Assembly (NCBI GenBank): GCA_002077065.1
Contig: NAJO01000029.1
Span: forward strand, 434,001-498,000
Source: Cryoendolithus antarcticus
Taxonomy: Eukaryota; Ascomycota; Dothideomycetes; Cladosporiales; Cladosporiaceae
Direction of reading: 5' to 3'
Length of the DNA: 64,000 nt
Below, in pieces: positions 45,803 through 54,467 of the stretch. Every line of letters begins with the position of its first letter. Positions within the stretch are counted from its first letter, which is position 1. The position numbers were made by a program, and so were the translations under genes. The notes beneath the pieces are model-generated. The model was not told where the DNA came from. It did no database searches and was given only the letters and a program-made list of their open reading frames with translations.

Positions 45803-46654
45803 CTAATTGTTGATGATACTATCGACATCCTTCTCCAGCGCGTACATCATATCAGTCCTCATAGTGTACTTCACTCCTTGCACAACATCCTCACCACTGT
45901 GCAGCAATCCGCGATGCTGGAAGATTAGTACTCTGCCTGCCTTGGGCTCGACATCCAGTTTTCTTCCCGGGTAATGCATACTGTGAAAAGCCGTTTCTCC
46001 TCCTACCAGTCCAGCCGGACCGACCTCGAGTCGCTCTTCCGAGCTCATGCTCTCAAGGACCTCAGGTGGCGGCAATCCAGTGTCGTTAAGATAGAGATGC
46101 ATGGTCATATAGCTCCGCTCCTTCCGATCAGGCGTCTCGTACGTCCCGTCACAGTGCCCTTTGAAGTATTCCCCGCCAACGTACTTCAAGAACCGCATCC
46201 GCTCATTCGGCCTCGTCAGCACCCATACCTCGTTCCGTTGACTTGGTCCAGTCCCTGTTATCTTTGGTCTATGGTCAAGCCTCAGCATCTCACTCACGTC
46301 CGGCACATCCTTCACCCTGTCCCAGACCCTCGACGCCAAATCTTGCGAGTCACAGATGATACGCCCGCACTTGCGCACATCCTCGTACATCTTTTGCCTA
46401 CCGCCGCCGACATTGACCATCGCTCGTTCCCAGCCAGTGTTCGGTGCCGTTGCTTCGGCTGCGCGCAGTAAGGCGCGACACTCTTTAGGGGTGAGAACGT
46501 TGTCGATGATGACAGCGTACAGGTGCTGGTACTCTGAGAGTACTGTCGTGCCAAAGTCTATACGATCGGCTTTCATATCTGGGCGTAGACCTTTGAGAAA
46601 GTCGGTAGGTAAGTCAGGTACGGGAGCAGGCTGACTGACGGTGGTGTCGGCCAT
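45803..46654 (-). CDS. 2-oxoglutarate/Fe(II) oxygenase, prolyl-4-hydroxylase-like
   Basis: Single exon, 283 aa from the ATG at 46654. The double-stranded beta-helix of the P4Hc family shows the iron ligands as HCDGTYE (HxD, about 178) and HSGEDV (distal His, about 250), followed by KYTMRTDMMY with the 2-oxoglutarate-binding Arg. FLKYVGGEYFKGH precedes the first His and GETAFHSMHYPG lies between. No signal peptide or ER-retention tail, so it is unlikely to act on collagen-like secretory proteins; fungal relatives are poorly characterised. The substrate is unknown. Its start is 583 bp from the divergent SPRY-protein gene. Confidence 0.85.
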   Translation of the reverse strand: MADTTVSQPAPVPDLPTDFLKGLRPDMKADRIDFGTTVLSEYQHLYAVIIDNVLTPKECRALLRAAEATAPNTGWERAMVNVGGGRQKMYEDVRKCGRIICDSQDLASRVWDRVKDVPDVSEMLRLDHRPKITGTGPSQRNEVWVLTRPNERMRFLKYVGGEYFKGHCDGTYETPDRKERSYMTMHLYLNDTGLPPPEVLESMSSEERLEVGPAGLVGGETAFHSMHYPGRKLDVEPKAGRVLIFQHRGLLHSGEDVVQGVKYTMRTDMMYALEKDVDSIINN

Positions 46655-47237
46655 AGTGATTCTGTGTGTGTGATGCACAGTTTAGCAGTTGAGGAGTAGA
46701 AGAGACTGTATGGAAGGCACGTAGAAATATACTTCTGTTGGAACTGTAGTCCTTACCGCTGATGCCTATTGCTGCGCCAAACACCGGTGACTGGTGGGCT
46801 GCGCAGCATTGCTTCACTACAACGGCCGAACGTAAACTTGTTCATTGTGGACGCAATCATTGCCACAATGCTGCAGAAGAGCTTGCGCATTGAACCTGTG
46901 CATCATGTGAAAAGACCAGTATGTCACGTTGAATGGAGAAGTGAGCAGCCCACATCAAATCATGGAGCTTCACTCTCTGCTTGGCGAAGCAGGCACCTGA
47001 TTTGCTGCTTCCACGTCATACTTCGCCTCTACCACTATACACAAGAGATCCGACGACTGCGCCTCTCTGGGTGATGATAGTCGCCCGCACTGCATGGCCC
47101 CTTCTCATTCCGTTGCCCACCTCTTGTGATTGTGATTGATAGGCCTTATTCGAGTCTTGAGAAACTGATTGACTTGACCTTATTTGACTTGATCTGTTCA
47201 TGTGAATCGGTTCACCAAAGCCTACTTGACGATTATA
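46655..47237. promoter_or_regulatory. divergent promoter region, 2OG oxygenase / SPRY protein
   Basis: The 583 bp between two start codons facing apart. No gene inside. Repeated TTGACTTGA-type words occur at about 47150-47190, close to the SPRY-gene start, and may be promoter or leader elements. Confidence 0.4.
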
Positions 47238-48488
47238 ATGAGCGAAAAGTATCAGCCGCCAGGAGGATCTCCTCCAGGGTATGAGCCACAACGACAGGCT
47301 CCTACAGGCAACTATGGGTCAAACAACCCGTTCCGCAATGGGCAGGCACAGCAGCAGCAATCGATGAGGGATCAACCGCCAAGCTATCAGGCACCTCAAG
47401 GCCCGCCACCTCAATGGAACGATCAAAAGCGTGCCGGGCCAGACGATGGCTATAATCTTCCACCAGGGCCACCGCCGATGATGCACGAGACTCAGACTGG
47501 CTACCACCCACCCCCAGGACCCCCTCCATCGTTCGCCGGCGGCGACTATCAACCACCACCAGGACCTCCGCCTTCAAACTCGAGCAAAGACAGCGAGTAT
47601 GCGCCACCACCAGGTCCTCCTCCCGCGCAGAAGTCCAGCGAGCCAGCACCGCCACCCTACGACCCCTGGATGGCTGTACCAGACAATGCACTGCTGCCTC
47701 CCCCGCCTTCATTCAAGCAGGACACTTCTCCCACAGCGAACGCAGATTACGACGATGCAACACGCGGCCACACCTGGATCCGCAACAATCCTCTCTGGCA
47801 GCCGAGACAGCACGACCAACAGACTCTCACTCGCATAAGCTACGGCGACGTCCGTCTCACGACTCCGCCCAACACCAAGAACGTCTCTCTCGAATGCCGT
47901 CGGCCAGGCCAAACCCACATCCGCACAACTTCGAAGTGCACAGACACTATCTTCCTTTCCGACATACCAGTCTACGCTGCACTGAGTGACAATCCGCTTA
48001 TGACTGAGCGGGCGAAAACGGTGTACTTCGAGATCCAAGTCCTGGCCATGGGCTCCAACACACCCGGCTCTGGCGACGCAGGTATAGCCATTGGTTTCGT
48101 CGCACCTCCATACCCTAGCTGGAGACTTCCAGGCTGGCATCGTGCCTCACTTGGCGTGCATGGCGACGATGGACGAAGGTATGTTGACGACTCGTACGGC
48201 GGCAAGGACTTCACACATGCGTTTCGCAGAGGTGACGTGGTGGGCATTGGCATGCACTATCAGATCCCGCACCAAGCGGGTGGTAAGTCCAGGTGCGAGG
48301 TGTTCTACACGAGGAACGGGAAGAGGGAAGGCAGCTGGGATCTCCATGAGGAGCGGGATCGGGATCAGGAGGAAGGCGATGTGACCGGTCTGGAGGGGGA
48401 GAACGATCTGCTCGCCGCTGTAGGTTGCTTTGGTGGTGTGCAGTTTGAGGCGAGGTTCAGGAAGGAAGAGTGGAAGTTCAGGCCTTGA
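47238..48488 (+). CDS. SPRY-domain protein with PPxY motifs, possible Rsp5/Nedd4 adaptor
   Basis: Single exon, 416 aa from the ATG at 47238. The first 150 residues are Pro/Gly/Gln-rich with four PPGPPP units (about 75-130) and three PPxY motifs: PPGY (12-15), PPSY (47-50) and PPPY (138-141). PPxY binds WW domains of Nedd4/Rsp5 ubiquitin ligases. A SPRY/B30.2 domain fills about 225-412: SDNPL, VYFEIQVL, GIAIGFVAPPYP, LGVHGDDGR, FRRGDVVGIGMHY, CEVFYTRNG and LLAAVGCFGG. SPRY plus PY motifs is the architecture of yeast Ssh4 and Ear1, which bring Rsp5 to endosomal and vacuolar cargo. Unlike those, I see no transmembrane helix here. Adaptor function is therefore an inference. Confidence 0.85.
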   Translation: MSEKYQPPGGSPPGYEPQRQAPTGNYGSNNPFRNGQAQQQQSMRDQPPSYQAPQGPPPQWNDQKRAGPDDGYNLPPGPPPMMHETQTGYHPPPGPPPSFAGGDYQPPPGPPPSNSSKDSEYAPPPGPPPAQKSSEPAPPPYDPWMAVPDNALLPPPPSFKQDTSPTANADYDDATRGHTWIRNNPLWQPRQHDQQTLTRISYGDVRLTTPPNTKNVSLECRRPGQTHIRTTSKCTDTIFLSDIPVYAALSDNPLMTERAKTVYFEIQVLAMGSNTPGSGDAGIAIGFVAPPYPSWRLPGWHRASLGVHGDDGRRYVDDSYGGKDFTHAFRRGDVVGIGMHYQIPHQAGGKSRCEVFYTRNGKREGSWDLHEERDRDQEEGDVTGLEGENDLLAAVGCFGGVQFEARFRKEEWKFRP

Positions 48489-49052
48489 GATGCGTGATCG
48501 ACTTTGCGCATTACCCATCTCCCCCAGGACATGTGCACCAGGGTTAGACTGCTCTACACAATTCCGCTGATGTATTTGCTAGGGTAATATGCGGTATCGC
48601 AGGTTCTGGAAGGTGAAAATTATCAAGGCTGCTTGACGATTCTAAGATCTAGGTGGATGTAACCCCTGTCCAAATAAGCATGTTGCCGAGTTCACAATCA
48701 CCTCGAAGGTGTGTCACTCTGTTCTCAAATTCGGTAAATGCATTGCTAAACACCGCTAGAGTATACTCGAAGTGATTGATCTGGACCTCCTTGTTCACAA
48801 CAACTTGTCGAAACGGTCCAGTCAAGTGGCTGCCCGATTGGACTCCAGTGTTTCAGATCCAGGTCCGAATGACACGAATGGCGAAGATCACCTCGTCTCC
48901 CGAAGCCTATACGGTCTACAAGTTGGCCATAACCTCAGTCAGTATCTGCTCTCATTAGCATAGCATTTTTCCGCAGAGGCTCGGCATCTCAGAAGTCAAT
49001 TATCGTATCGTGGATCATTTCATCTTGGCACGACACATTTGACCTGCACGCC
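48489..49052. other. convergent intergenic spacer
   Basis: The 564 bp between the 3' ends of the SPRY gene and the glycosylase gene. No supported feature. Confidence 0.5.
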
Positions 49053-49976
49053 TTACCCCGGCGCCGCACTCGCCTGACTCCTCTCCCTCCTCCGCTGCTT
49101 CACCCACTCCCCGAATGGCTTCCAAATCGCCTCCTTCTCCGCCGGCTTTGTAGACGCGCTCAGTCCACTTGTCGAGCTTGAAACAAACACCCTCGCGCCC
49201 CTCCACCCCTCACATACACCCATTCTCTCCTTCTCGGCCTGCCACCCATACTCGAACTCCCCTTTCTTCAGTTCGCGCTTGTAGCGCCACCGCCAGATCG
49301 CTTCCCAAATCCCTTTCCCGACAATACACACAGCCTCGGGCCGGTACCTACGGATCTTCTCCTCGAGAATGGGAGTACCAGCTGACGTCTCGGCTTTGCT
49401 AAGCTGTGCCGCGTCTCTCGAGGGCCGGGAGACAATATTAGTATTTCCCATGCTGTACAGACGGGGCAGGTCGACGTCTTGCTCGGGCGTTAGGCGGACA
49501 GGCGTGCAGCCTGAGGAGTGCAGGAGCTTCCAGAACATGTTGCTGGGATGGGCATAGGCGTGGCCGGCCTCGGCGGTTCTGATGCCGGGGTTCGTGCCGA
49601 CGAAGATGCAGATTAGGTTCGGAGCGAGAGTATCGTTCAGGGGCGAGAGATGTTCGAATACTTCTGGTCCTGTGTACTGGCTTGGAGTACGGCGTTTTTT
49701 CACTGGGGAGGGCGAAACGACGGGCTTCACGTCCAGTTCCGTTGGCTCGCGCTTGCGTTTGCGGATGCTTCTCGGAGTGGGAGTTGCTGGCAGCTGACCA
49801 GACGAGGTCGTGCCCTTGGAGTTCTCATGTCGAAAACGTTGGAGCGAAGTGGCAAACCCCGACCCGATCGGTTCAGTCTTGATATCGTCAGTGGAGTCCA
49901 CCGGCGTCTTTGCTTCAGTCTCAATTGAGGGCTCAAAAATGCCCTGCTCCTCAATGATTGCCTTCAGCATGGCCAT
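49053..49976 (-). CDS. G/T(U) mismatch-specific thymine/uracil-DNA glycosylase (TDG/MUG family)
   Basis: 307 aa from the ATG at 49976. The open frame runs upstream to about 50145 and looks protein-like (SPENRLIIGRQRLFIRQLIKYLRGL), so an upstream exon probably supplies the true start; the end beyond 49976 is unresolved. A Lys/Arg-rich linker (RKRKREP, KKRR) looks like a nuclear signal. The glycosylase fold follows, with the catalytic-loop motif FVGTNPGIRTAEAGHAYAHPSNMFWKLL (shown here only by its key parts GTNPG and NMFW), then MGNTNIVSRPSRDA, AVCIVGKGIWEAI and the C-terminal VSSSTSGLSAS, equivalent to the PSTSG insertion loop. The family removes T or U opposite G after cytosine or 5-methylcytosine deamination; the S. 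pombe member is Thp1. The catalytic Asn of GxNPG is present. Confidence 0.88.
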   Translation of the reverse strand: MAMLKAIIEEQGIFEPSIETEAKTPVDSTDDIKTEPIGSGFATSLQRFRHENSKGTTSSGQLPATPTPRSIRKRKREPTELDVKPVVSPSPVKKRRTPSQYTGPEVFEHLSPLNDTLAPNLICIFVGTNPGIRTAEAGHAYAHPSNMFWKLLHSSGCTPVRLTPEQDVDLPRLYSMGNTNIVSRPSRDAAQLSKAETSAGTPILEEKIRRYRPEAVCIVGKGIWEAIWRWRYKRELKKGEFEYGWQAEKERMGVCEGWRGARVFVSSSTSGLSASTKPAEKEAIWKPFGEWVKQRRRERSQASAAPG

Positions 49977-50521
49977 CTCCACTTCCTCATTCGTCTTCCT
50001 TGTGGTCTTGAACTCTAAGCCCTGCTGCTTGAGTAGGCCTCTCAGATATTTGATTAGTTGTCGTATGAACAGCCTCTGTCGTCCAATGATCAGTCTATTC
50101 TCCGGACTCGCGCCAATGGTCTGCAATGCTATCTGCCTCAGAGCTCCTTAGAGGCGATGAACGACCTGAAACTGGACTCCTGGGTTAGCGGCGTGTTTGG
50201 ACTCGATGAGCTTGGGATGGAGTACATCTCGAATACCTGCATCCAGGCATTGACCATGACGCACGTGCGCTGGCATGAGAGCTGTTCGCAAACAACTGAG
50301 ATCATAGGTTGTGTCGCATGCTGTCACGGATTTGTGCCTTGTGCCGGGAGACGCGACTTCAATGGAGTGACGTCTGAACTTCGGTGTCCGTGCGAACATA
50401 AATGTGCATCCATCATGACTTCCCTCATGACTCCACATACGCTTTGCCACTCGTTGCCCTGTGAATACCGGCCTCGAGCACCCTCTCGTCTGAACCATGG
50501 CACCCCCATTTCCATCCTATC
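49977..50521. other. divergent region with likely upstream exon of the glycosylase
   Basis: Between the glycosylase and the metallo-hydrolase. The part 49977-50145 is open in the glycosylase frame and is probably coding. The rest should hold both promoters. I could not fix the first exon; the acceptor candidate on the minus strand is near 50146. Confidence 0.4.
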
Positions 50522-51625
50522 ATGTCCGCTAGCCCCTCCGCCCAACTCTTACACGACCTCCGCTTGGCAATGACAACAGCCCTCTCATCTCGCCGACCAA
50601 TCCTCCACCACCTGAACGCAGACAACTCCTGGCTGCTCCAGATTCCTCGCCCCGCTTCAGCTACTCGAAAGGGTTCGCGAGTCTACTACAACATCCTCAT
50701 AGACCCCTGGTTTACCGGCGGTCAGACAGACATATCCTGGTGGTTCTCGCTGCAGTTCCATGCGATCCCGAGCGCGGTGCAGAGTATACGGGAGCTAGAG
50801 GAGTTGATCTGGAGGAATGAGGCGGTCGCTAGAGGAGACGAGGAAGGCGACGGTGAGCAGCGTGGAGACGCGGCGATTGATGCAGTGGCGATCAGTCATG
50901 AGTTCACGGATCATTGTCACGAGGCCACGTTGAGGGAGGTGGGCAGGGATGTGCCTGTCTTTGCTGTGAAGAAGGCGGCGAAGCTCATTCAGGGTTGGAA
51001 ACACTTCAGGACCGTGGTCCAGGTGCCTGTTTACAAACCTGGAGACAGGCTAGACTGGCGGGAAACGAGTCTTCTTCCGCTCCCGGCTTGGATTGGAATC
51101 TCCAGATTAGAGCAGAAGAGCGATCCCGTCGGTTTACATGCTGCTCTCATGATCGCGTTCGACAACGGCCGACGCTCGTCAACTGCAGGACAGAACGGCG
51201 AGCACGTCGACGCAGACGACACCGCTGAGGCACTCCTCCACACACCTCACGGTATCTCTCACGTAGCGGTCTCTACCATCATCTCCCAAGCCGACCCTCC
51301 GATCCGCACCATAGCCCTGTTGCACGGTCTCAGCGATGTGAAAGTAGGTGAGACACCTCTCGGACCTGCGCTACAGATTAACCTGGGCGCCAGGAATGGC
51401 GTCCACGTCCAGCAAGCGCTGCAGGCGAGTTCCTGGTTCGGAACGCATGACGAGGTCAAGAAAGGCTCCGGTATCGTTGCTAAGATGATCAAATCCCGAA
51501 GCATGCCATTGGTCGACGTACTCGCACAGGAGCAAAGCAGTGGCAGGCTGTCGAAAGAGGCGGCAAAAGCATGTCTTGCATCTTATGAGGAGTTGGAAAG
51601 CGGCATTAGCAGAGTACTGGATTGA
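50522..51625 (+). CDS. metallo-beta-lactamase-fold protein, UlaG/L-ascorbate-lactonase-like
   Basis: Single exon, 367 aa from the ATG at 50522. The first strand pair reads SWLLQIP ... YYNILIDPWFTGG, as in UlaG-like members, and the metal motif is AISHEFTDHCHEATL (His at the first place, Asp-His-x-His after it), a variant of HxHxDH in which the first xH is replaced by E-F-T. Later parts contain IGISRLE, HAALMIAF and STIISQADPPIRTIALLHG. The missing first-pair His suggests altered metal binding or loss of activity at one site. Such proteins are common in ascomycetes and mostly uncharacterised. No signal peptide. Substrate unknown. Confidence 0.78.
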   Translation: MSASPSAQLLHDLRLAMTTALSSRRPILHHLNADNSWLLQIPRPASATRKGSRVYYNILIDPWFTGGQTDISWWFSLQFHAIPSAVQSIRELEELIWRNEAVARGDEEGDGEQRGDAAIDAVAISHEFTDHCHEATLREVGRDVPVFAVKKAAKLIQGWKHFRTVVQVPVYKPGDRLDWRETSLLPLPAWIGISRLEQKSDPVGLHAALMIAFDNGRRSSTAGQNGEHVDADDTAEALLHTPHGISHVAVSTIISQADPPIRTIALLHGLSDVKVGETPLGPALQINLGARNGVHVQQALQASSWFGTHDEVKKGSGIVAKMIKSRSMPLVDVLAQEQSSGRLSKEAAKACLASYEELESGISRVLD

Positions 51626-51915
51626 GCGTTCATGGCGTCTTGGATTAGATGATGATACCCATGTACGAATACGCATATAATTGTACCTCTACGCCGAGAA
51701 GATCCTTGGCCACCAGACGCATCACCAGGAAGTCCGATTGGTGGTACCGAGATGTCGAAACCGAGTCACAAGTATCGTACACGCAACCTCTAGTACAACA
51801 AAGTCCGTGATCTAGAGACCCCTTGCCTCTGTATGTGCCGAGACGCCAGCCATGCACTTCAGACCCTGTTGTCATTACACTTGCAAAAGCTTCACCCATT
51901 GCACTCCTCTTTCGA

Positions 51916-54129
51916 TCACCGCCGACTCCCCAAATAACTCCTCCCAAACCCACTCGTCACCTCACTCTCCCTCCCCATCCCGCTATTCAAGCCCCTCCCC
52001 GTCCCCTCAACCTCCCTCATCGCCCCCTCAACCCTCCGTCTCAACTGCTCAGCCCCCTCATCCACAACCCCAAGTTGCCCAAGATGCCGATTCAACGTCC
52101 TCACGATCTGCGCTAGCGGATCGTCAAACCCATCGCCACTGACTTTGCTGCCCTTCGTAGCAGAAGAAAGCGCAGAAGAAGAGGAATTGATGCCTTCGAT
52201 CATCGCCGCCAAGCTCTGATTCATCTCCGTCAACCGATCGGAGCAATTCTCGGCCGTGCCGTAAACCCTCTCGCGCTCCTGGTCGACGCTTTGACCCGGC
52301 CCGGAGCCATCGGATGAGAGACCGGCTTGCTCCATGAGGCCGTCGACTTCGTTTTCGCATCTGCCTAGCAGAGCTTCGAGGCCACGCTGCTCATTCTCGA
52401 CTACTGATAGCTGCCGCTCCACTTCAGCAGCATCCCGCTCAGCTTGAAAGCAACGCGCGTAGAGCTTCGAAATGGCTGTGGAGTTTGTCGTTAGGGCACG
52501 GTCCCAGGTTGAGACTGTGGAGGCTAGGGAGGCGAAGCGGGTTTGGTGTGTGGCGAGAGAGGTGGACCAAGTGGTCAGAATTTCTTCGAGAGATTTGGAT
52601 TGTAGGCGGGAGATCGGGGCGGCGGGTTGGGTGGATTGGGAGGGGGCGAATTGGCGATGGACTGTTGGGTCGGAGGCGGTGGTTGTAGGTGCTGCAGTGG
52701 TGGAGGGTTCGGAGGTTGATGCGAGTGCGGCGCCGAAGAGATTCGAGGTCGCCGGCGCGGCGGATGTGGAGGTCGAGGTGGTTGTAGGTTGTGCAGTGCT
52801 GGCTGCTGGGGTAGATCCACCGCCGAAGAGGTTGCTCGATGGCGCTGCTGAGGTTGCTGGGGTAGAGCTGGTCTTCTGACCAAAGCCACCGCTGAACAGA
52901 CTCGGTGCTGCTGGAGTAGGAGGCGCGTTGGCGGTGCTGTTGTCTTTGGGTACGTCCGCTTTCACCTCGCCGAACAGAGGTGCAGCAGGCTTCGCTGGTG
53001 CAGGAGTAGCAGCTGCTCCACCGAAGCTGAAGCCTCCCGTCTTGGCTGCCTCTGGCTGCTTGTTCTCGTCCGGCTTTGCAGGCTGGCTGAAGAGACTCGG
53101 CGTCGGCTTCGCCGCTGCGCCTCCTCCGAACAAGCCAGCGTTGGAGGGTGGGTTGCCAGCAGGCGTAAAGCTGGGCATGGGCTGTGTTTTGTTTCCTTGG
53201 GGGGTAGTGTTTGCGTTGCCAGCGGGTTGTGCACTGCCGCCACCTAGATTCGAGAAGAGACCGCCGGGTGCGGGAGCACTAGTCGCAGGTGCATTTTGGT
53301 TGCCAGTGCTGAAGAGACCGAGCCCAGGACTTGCCGCAGCACCACCGAACAGACTGCTTCCAGCGGGCTTACTCTGCTGTGCGGCTGGAGCAGCTGGTGT
53401 CTGCGAGCCAAAGAAACTAGCCGATGGCGCAGCAGTATCTCCAGGTGTCTGCGTGCCAGGCGTGGGTGCACCTGCAGGCTTGTTCATACCACCAAATAAG
53501 CTACCCCCCGTTGATGGAGCCGGACCACCTCCGAACAGTGAGCTTCCTCCGGACGGCGCGGCAGGAGCCTGCGCATTGCTCTGCCCACCACCAAATAACG
53601 TGGACCCACCAGCTGCTGGCGCTGCACCAGTCGATGCAGGCGTCTGCGTCCCACTACCAGCATCATTCTTCGGTGCACCGAAGCTGAATGTAGGCGTGCT
53701 TCTTCCACTCTGATTTGCTGATAGTCCACCGAACGCATTCCCACCTGCTGCAGCACCACCTCCGAACAGTCCACCAGACGGCTGTGCACTACTCGATGCA
53801 GGTGCAGCTCCTCCGAACAGTCCACCGCTACCTCCACCCTGCTGTGGCTGCGGTGTCGTCGCGCCCGAGTTGCCGAAAATGTTGCCTGTCGTCGCGCCGG
53901 ATCCGCTGCCTAGCTTTGCTGGTCCGCTCGTTGCGGTGCTGCCGAACGGGCTTGGGCCGGTGGAGGCTGCTGCTCCACCACCGAAGAGACTGCCGCCTGC
54001 TGGTGCGCCACCACCGAACAGTGGCTTCGGTGCATTGTTGGCCGCAGGTGCAGCGCCGAAGAGACTGGGTGTGGATGTGGCGCTTGATGAGGCGGGTTTG
54101 TTGGCGTTGTTGGTGAAGGAGAAGGCCAT
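51916..54129 (-). CDS. NSP1: FG-nucleoporin Nsp1 (Nup62 orthologue)
   Basis: Single exon, 737 aa from the ATG at 54129 (MAFSFTNNANKP). Residues 1-480 are a low-complexity domain of GLFGG, SLFGG and FSFG-type repeats spaced by Ala/Pro/Ser/Thr linkers. The C-terminal 230 residues form a coiled coil (about 505-650: SLEEILTTWSTSLATHQTRF, ERDAAEVERQLSVVENEQRGL shown only in part) that matches the Nsp1_C domain and assembles with Nup57/Nup49 and Nic96 in the central channel, and with Nup82. The FG region binds importins and exportins and forms the permeability barrier. A 261-codon frame on the opposite strand is a shadow of the repeat region. Confidence 0.95.
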   Translation of the reverse strand: MAFSFTNNANKPASSSATSTPSLFGAAPAANNAPKPLFGGGAPAGGSLFGGGAAASTGPSPFGSTATSGPAKLGSGSGATTGNIFGNSGATTPQPQQGGGSGGLFGGAAPASSSAQPSGGLFGGGAAAGGNAFGGLSANQSGRSTPTFSFGAPKNDAGSGTQTPASTGAAPAAGGSTLFGGGQSNAQAPAAPSGGSSLFGGGPAPSTGGSLFGGMNKPAGAPTPGTQTPGDTAAPSASFFGSQTPAAPAAQQSKPAGSSLFGGAAASPGLGLFSTGNQNAPATSAPAPGGLFSNLGGGSAQPAGNANTTPQGNKTQPMPSFTPAGNPPSNAGLFGGGAAAKPTPSLFSQPAKPDENKQPEAAKTGGFSFGGAAATPAPAKPAAPLFGEVKADVPKDNSTANAPPTPAAPSLFSGGFGQKTSSTPATSAAPSSNLFGGGSTPAASTAQPTTTSTSTSAAPATSNLFGAALASTSEPSTTAAPTTTASDPTVHRQFAPSQSTQPAAPISRLQSKSLEEILTTWSTSLATHQTRFASLASTVSTWDRALTTNSTAISKLYARCFQAERDAAEVERQLSVVENEQRGLEALLGRCENEVDGLMEQAGLSSDGSGPGQSVDQERERVYGTAENCSDRLTEMNQSLAAMIEGINSSSSALSSATKGSKVSGDGFDDPLAQIVRTLNRHLGQLGVVDEGAEQLRRRVEGAMREVEGTGRGLNSGMGRESEVTSGFGRSYLGSRR

Positions 54130-54467
54130 GCTGTCTGACAACACAGCGGTGCGCTGGATTGAAGACCCCTCAAAGGCGCAGTATTTGCATCAATCAGCGC
54201 ATGCGATTCGTCTTGTGTATGCGCACGATGATCTGCGGAAGAGGTAGGGCGTGGGTGATTCTTCGACTCGTCCACATAAAACGCGTGGTGGAAAGACGTG
54301 AACGTGAAGCTTGGACGGGAGGACCCGCGTCTCTTTATCCACGCGACTGAGGCGCAGCAGGTCCAAGGCAAGGAAACGGATGCACAAGGTCCATCATGTC
54401 GTCTACATAAACTGGATTGCCCCCCATATCCTCCATCGTCTCCTCACATCCCAACAAGTCCGCAGCC
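54130..54467. promoter_or_regulatory. divergent promoter region NSP1 / Laa2-like
   Basis: The 338 bp between two start codons facing apart. No coding feature. CT/CCC-rich runs before 54468 form the leader of the plus-strand gene. Confidence 0.45.

Noticed and set aside
52928..53713. 261-codon plus-strand frame rich in Ala, Pro and Gly
   Set aside because: It lies opposite the FG-repeat region of NSP1. The repeat codons open the antisense frame; composition is low-complexity and no domain is present.
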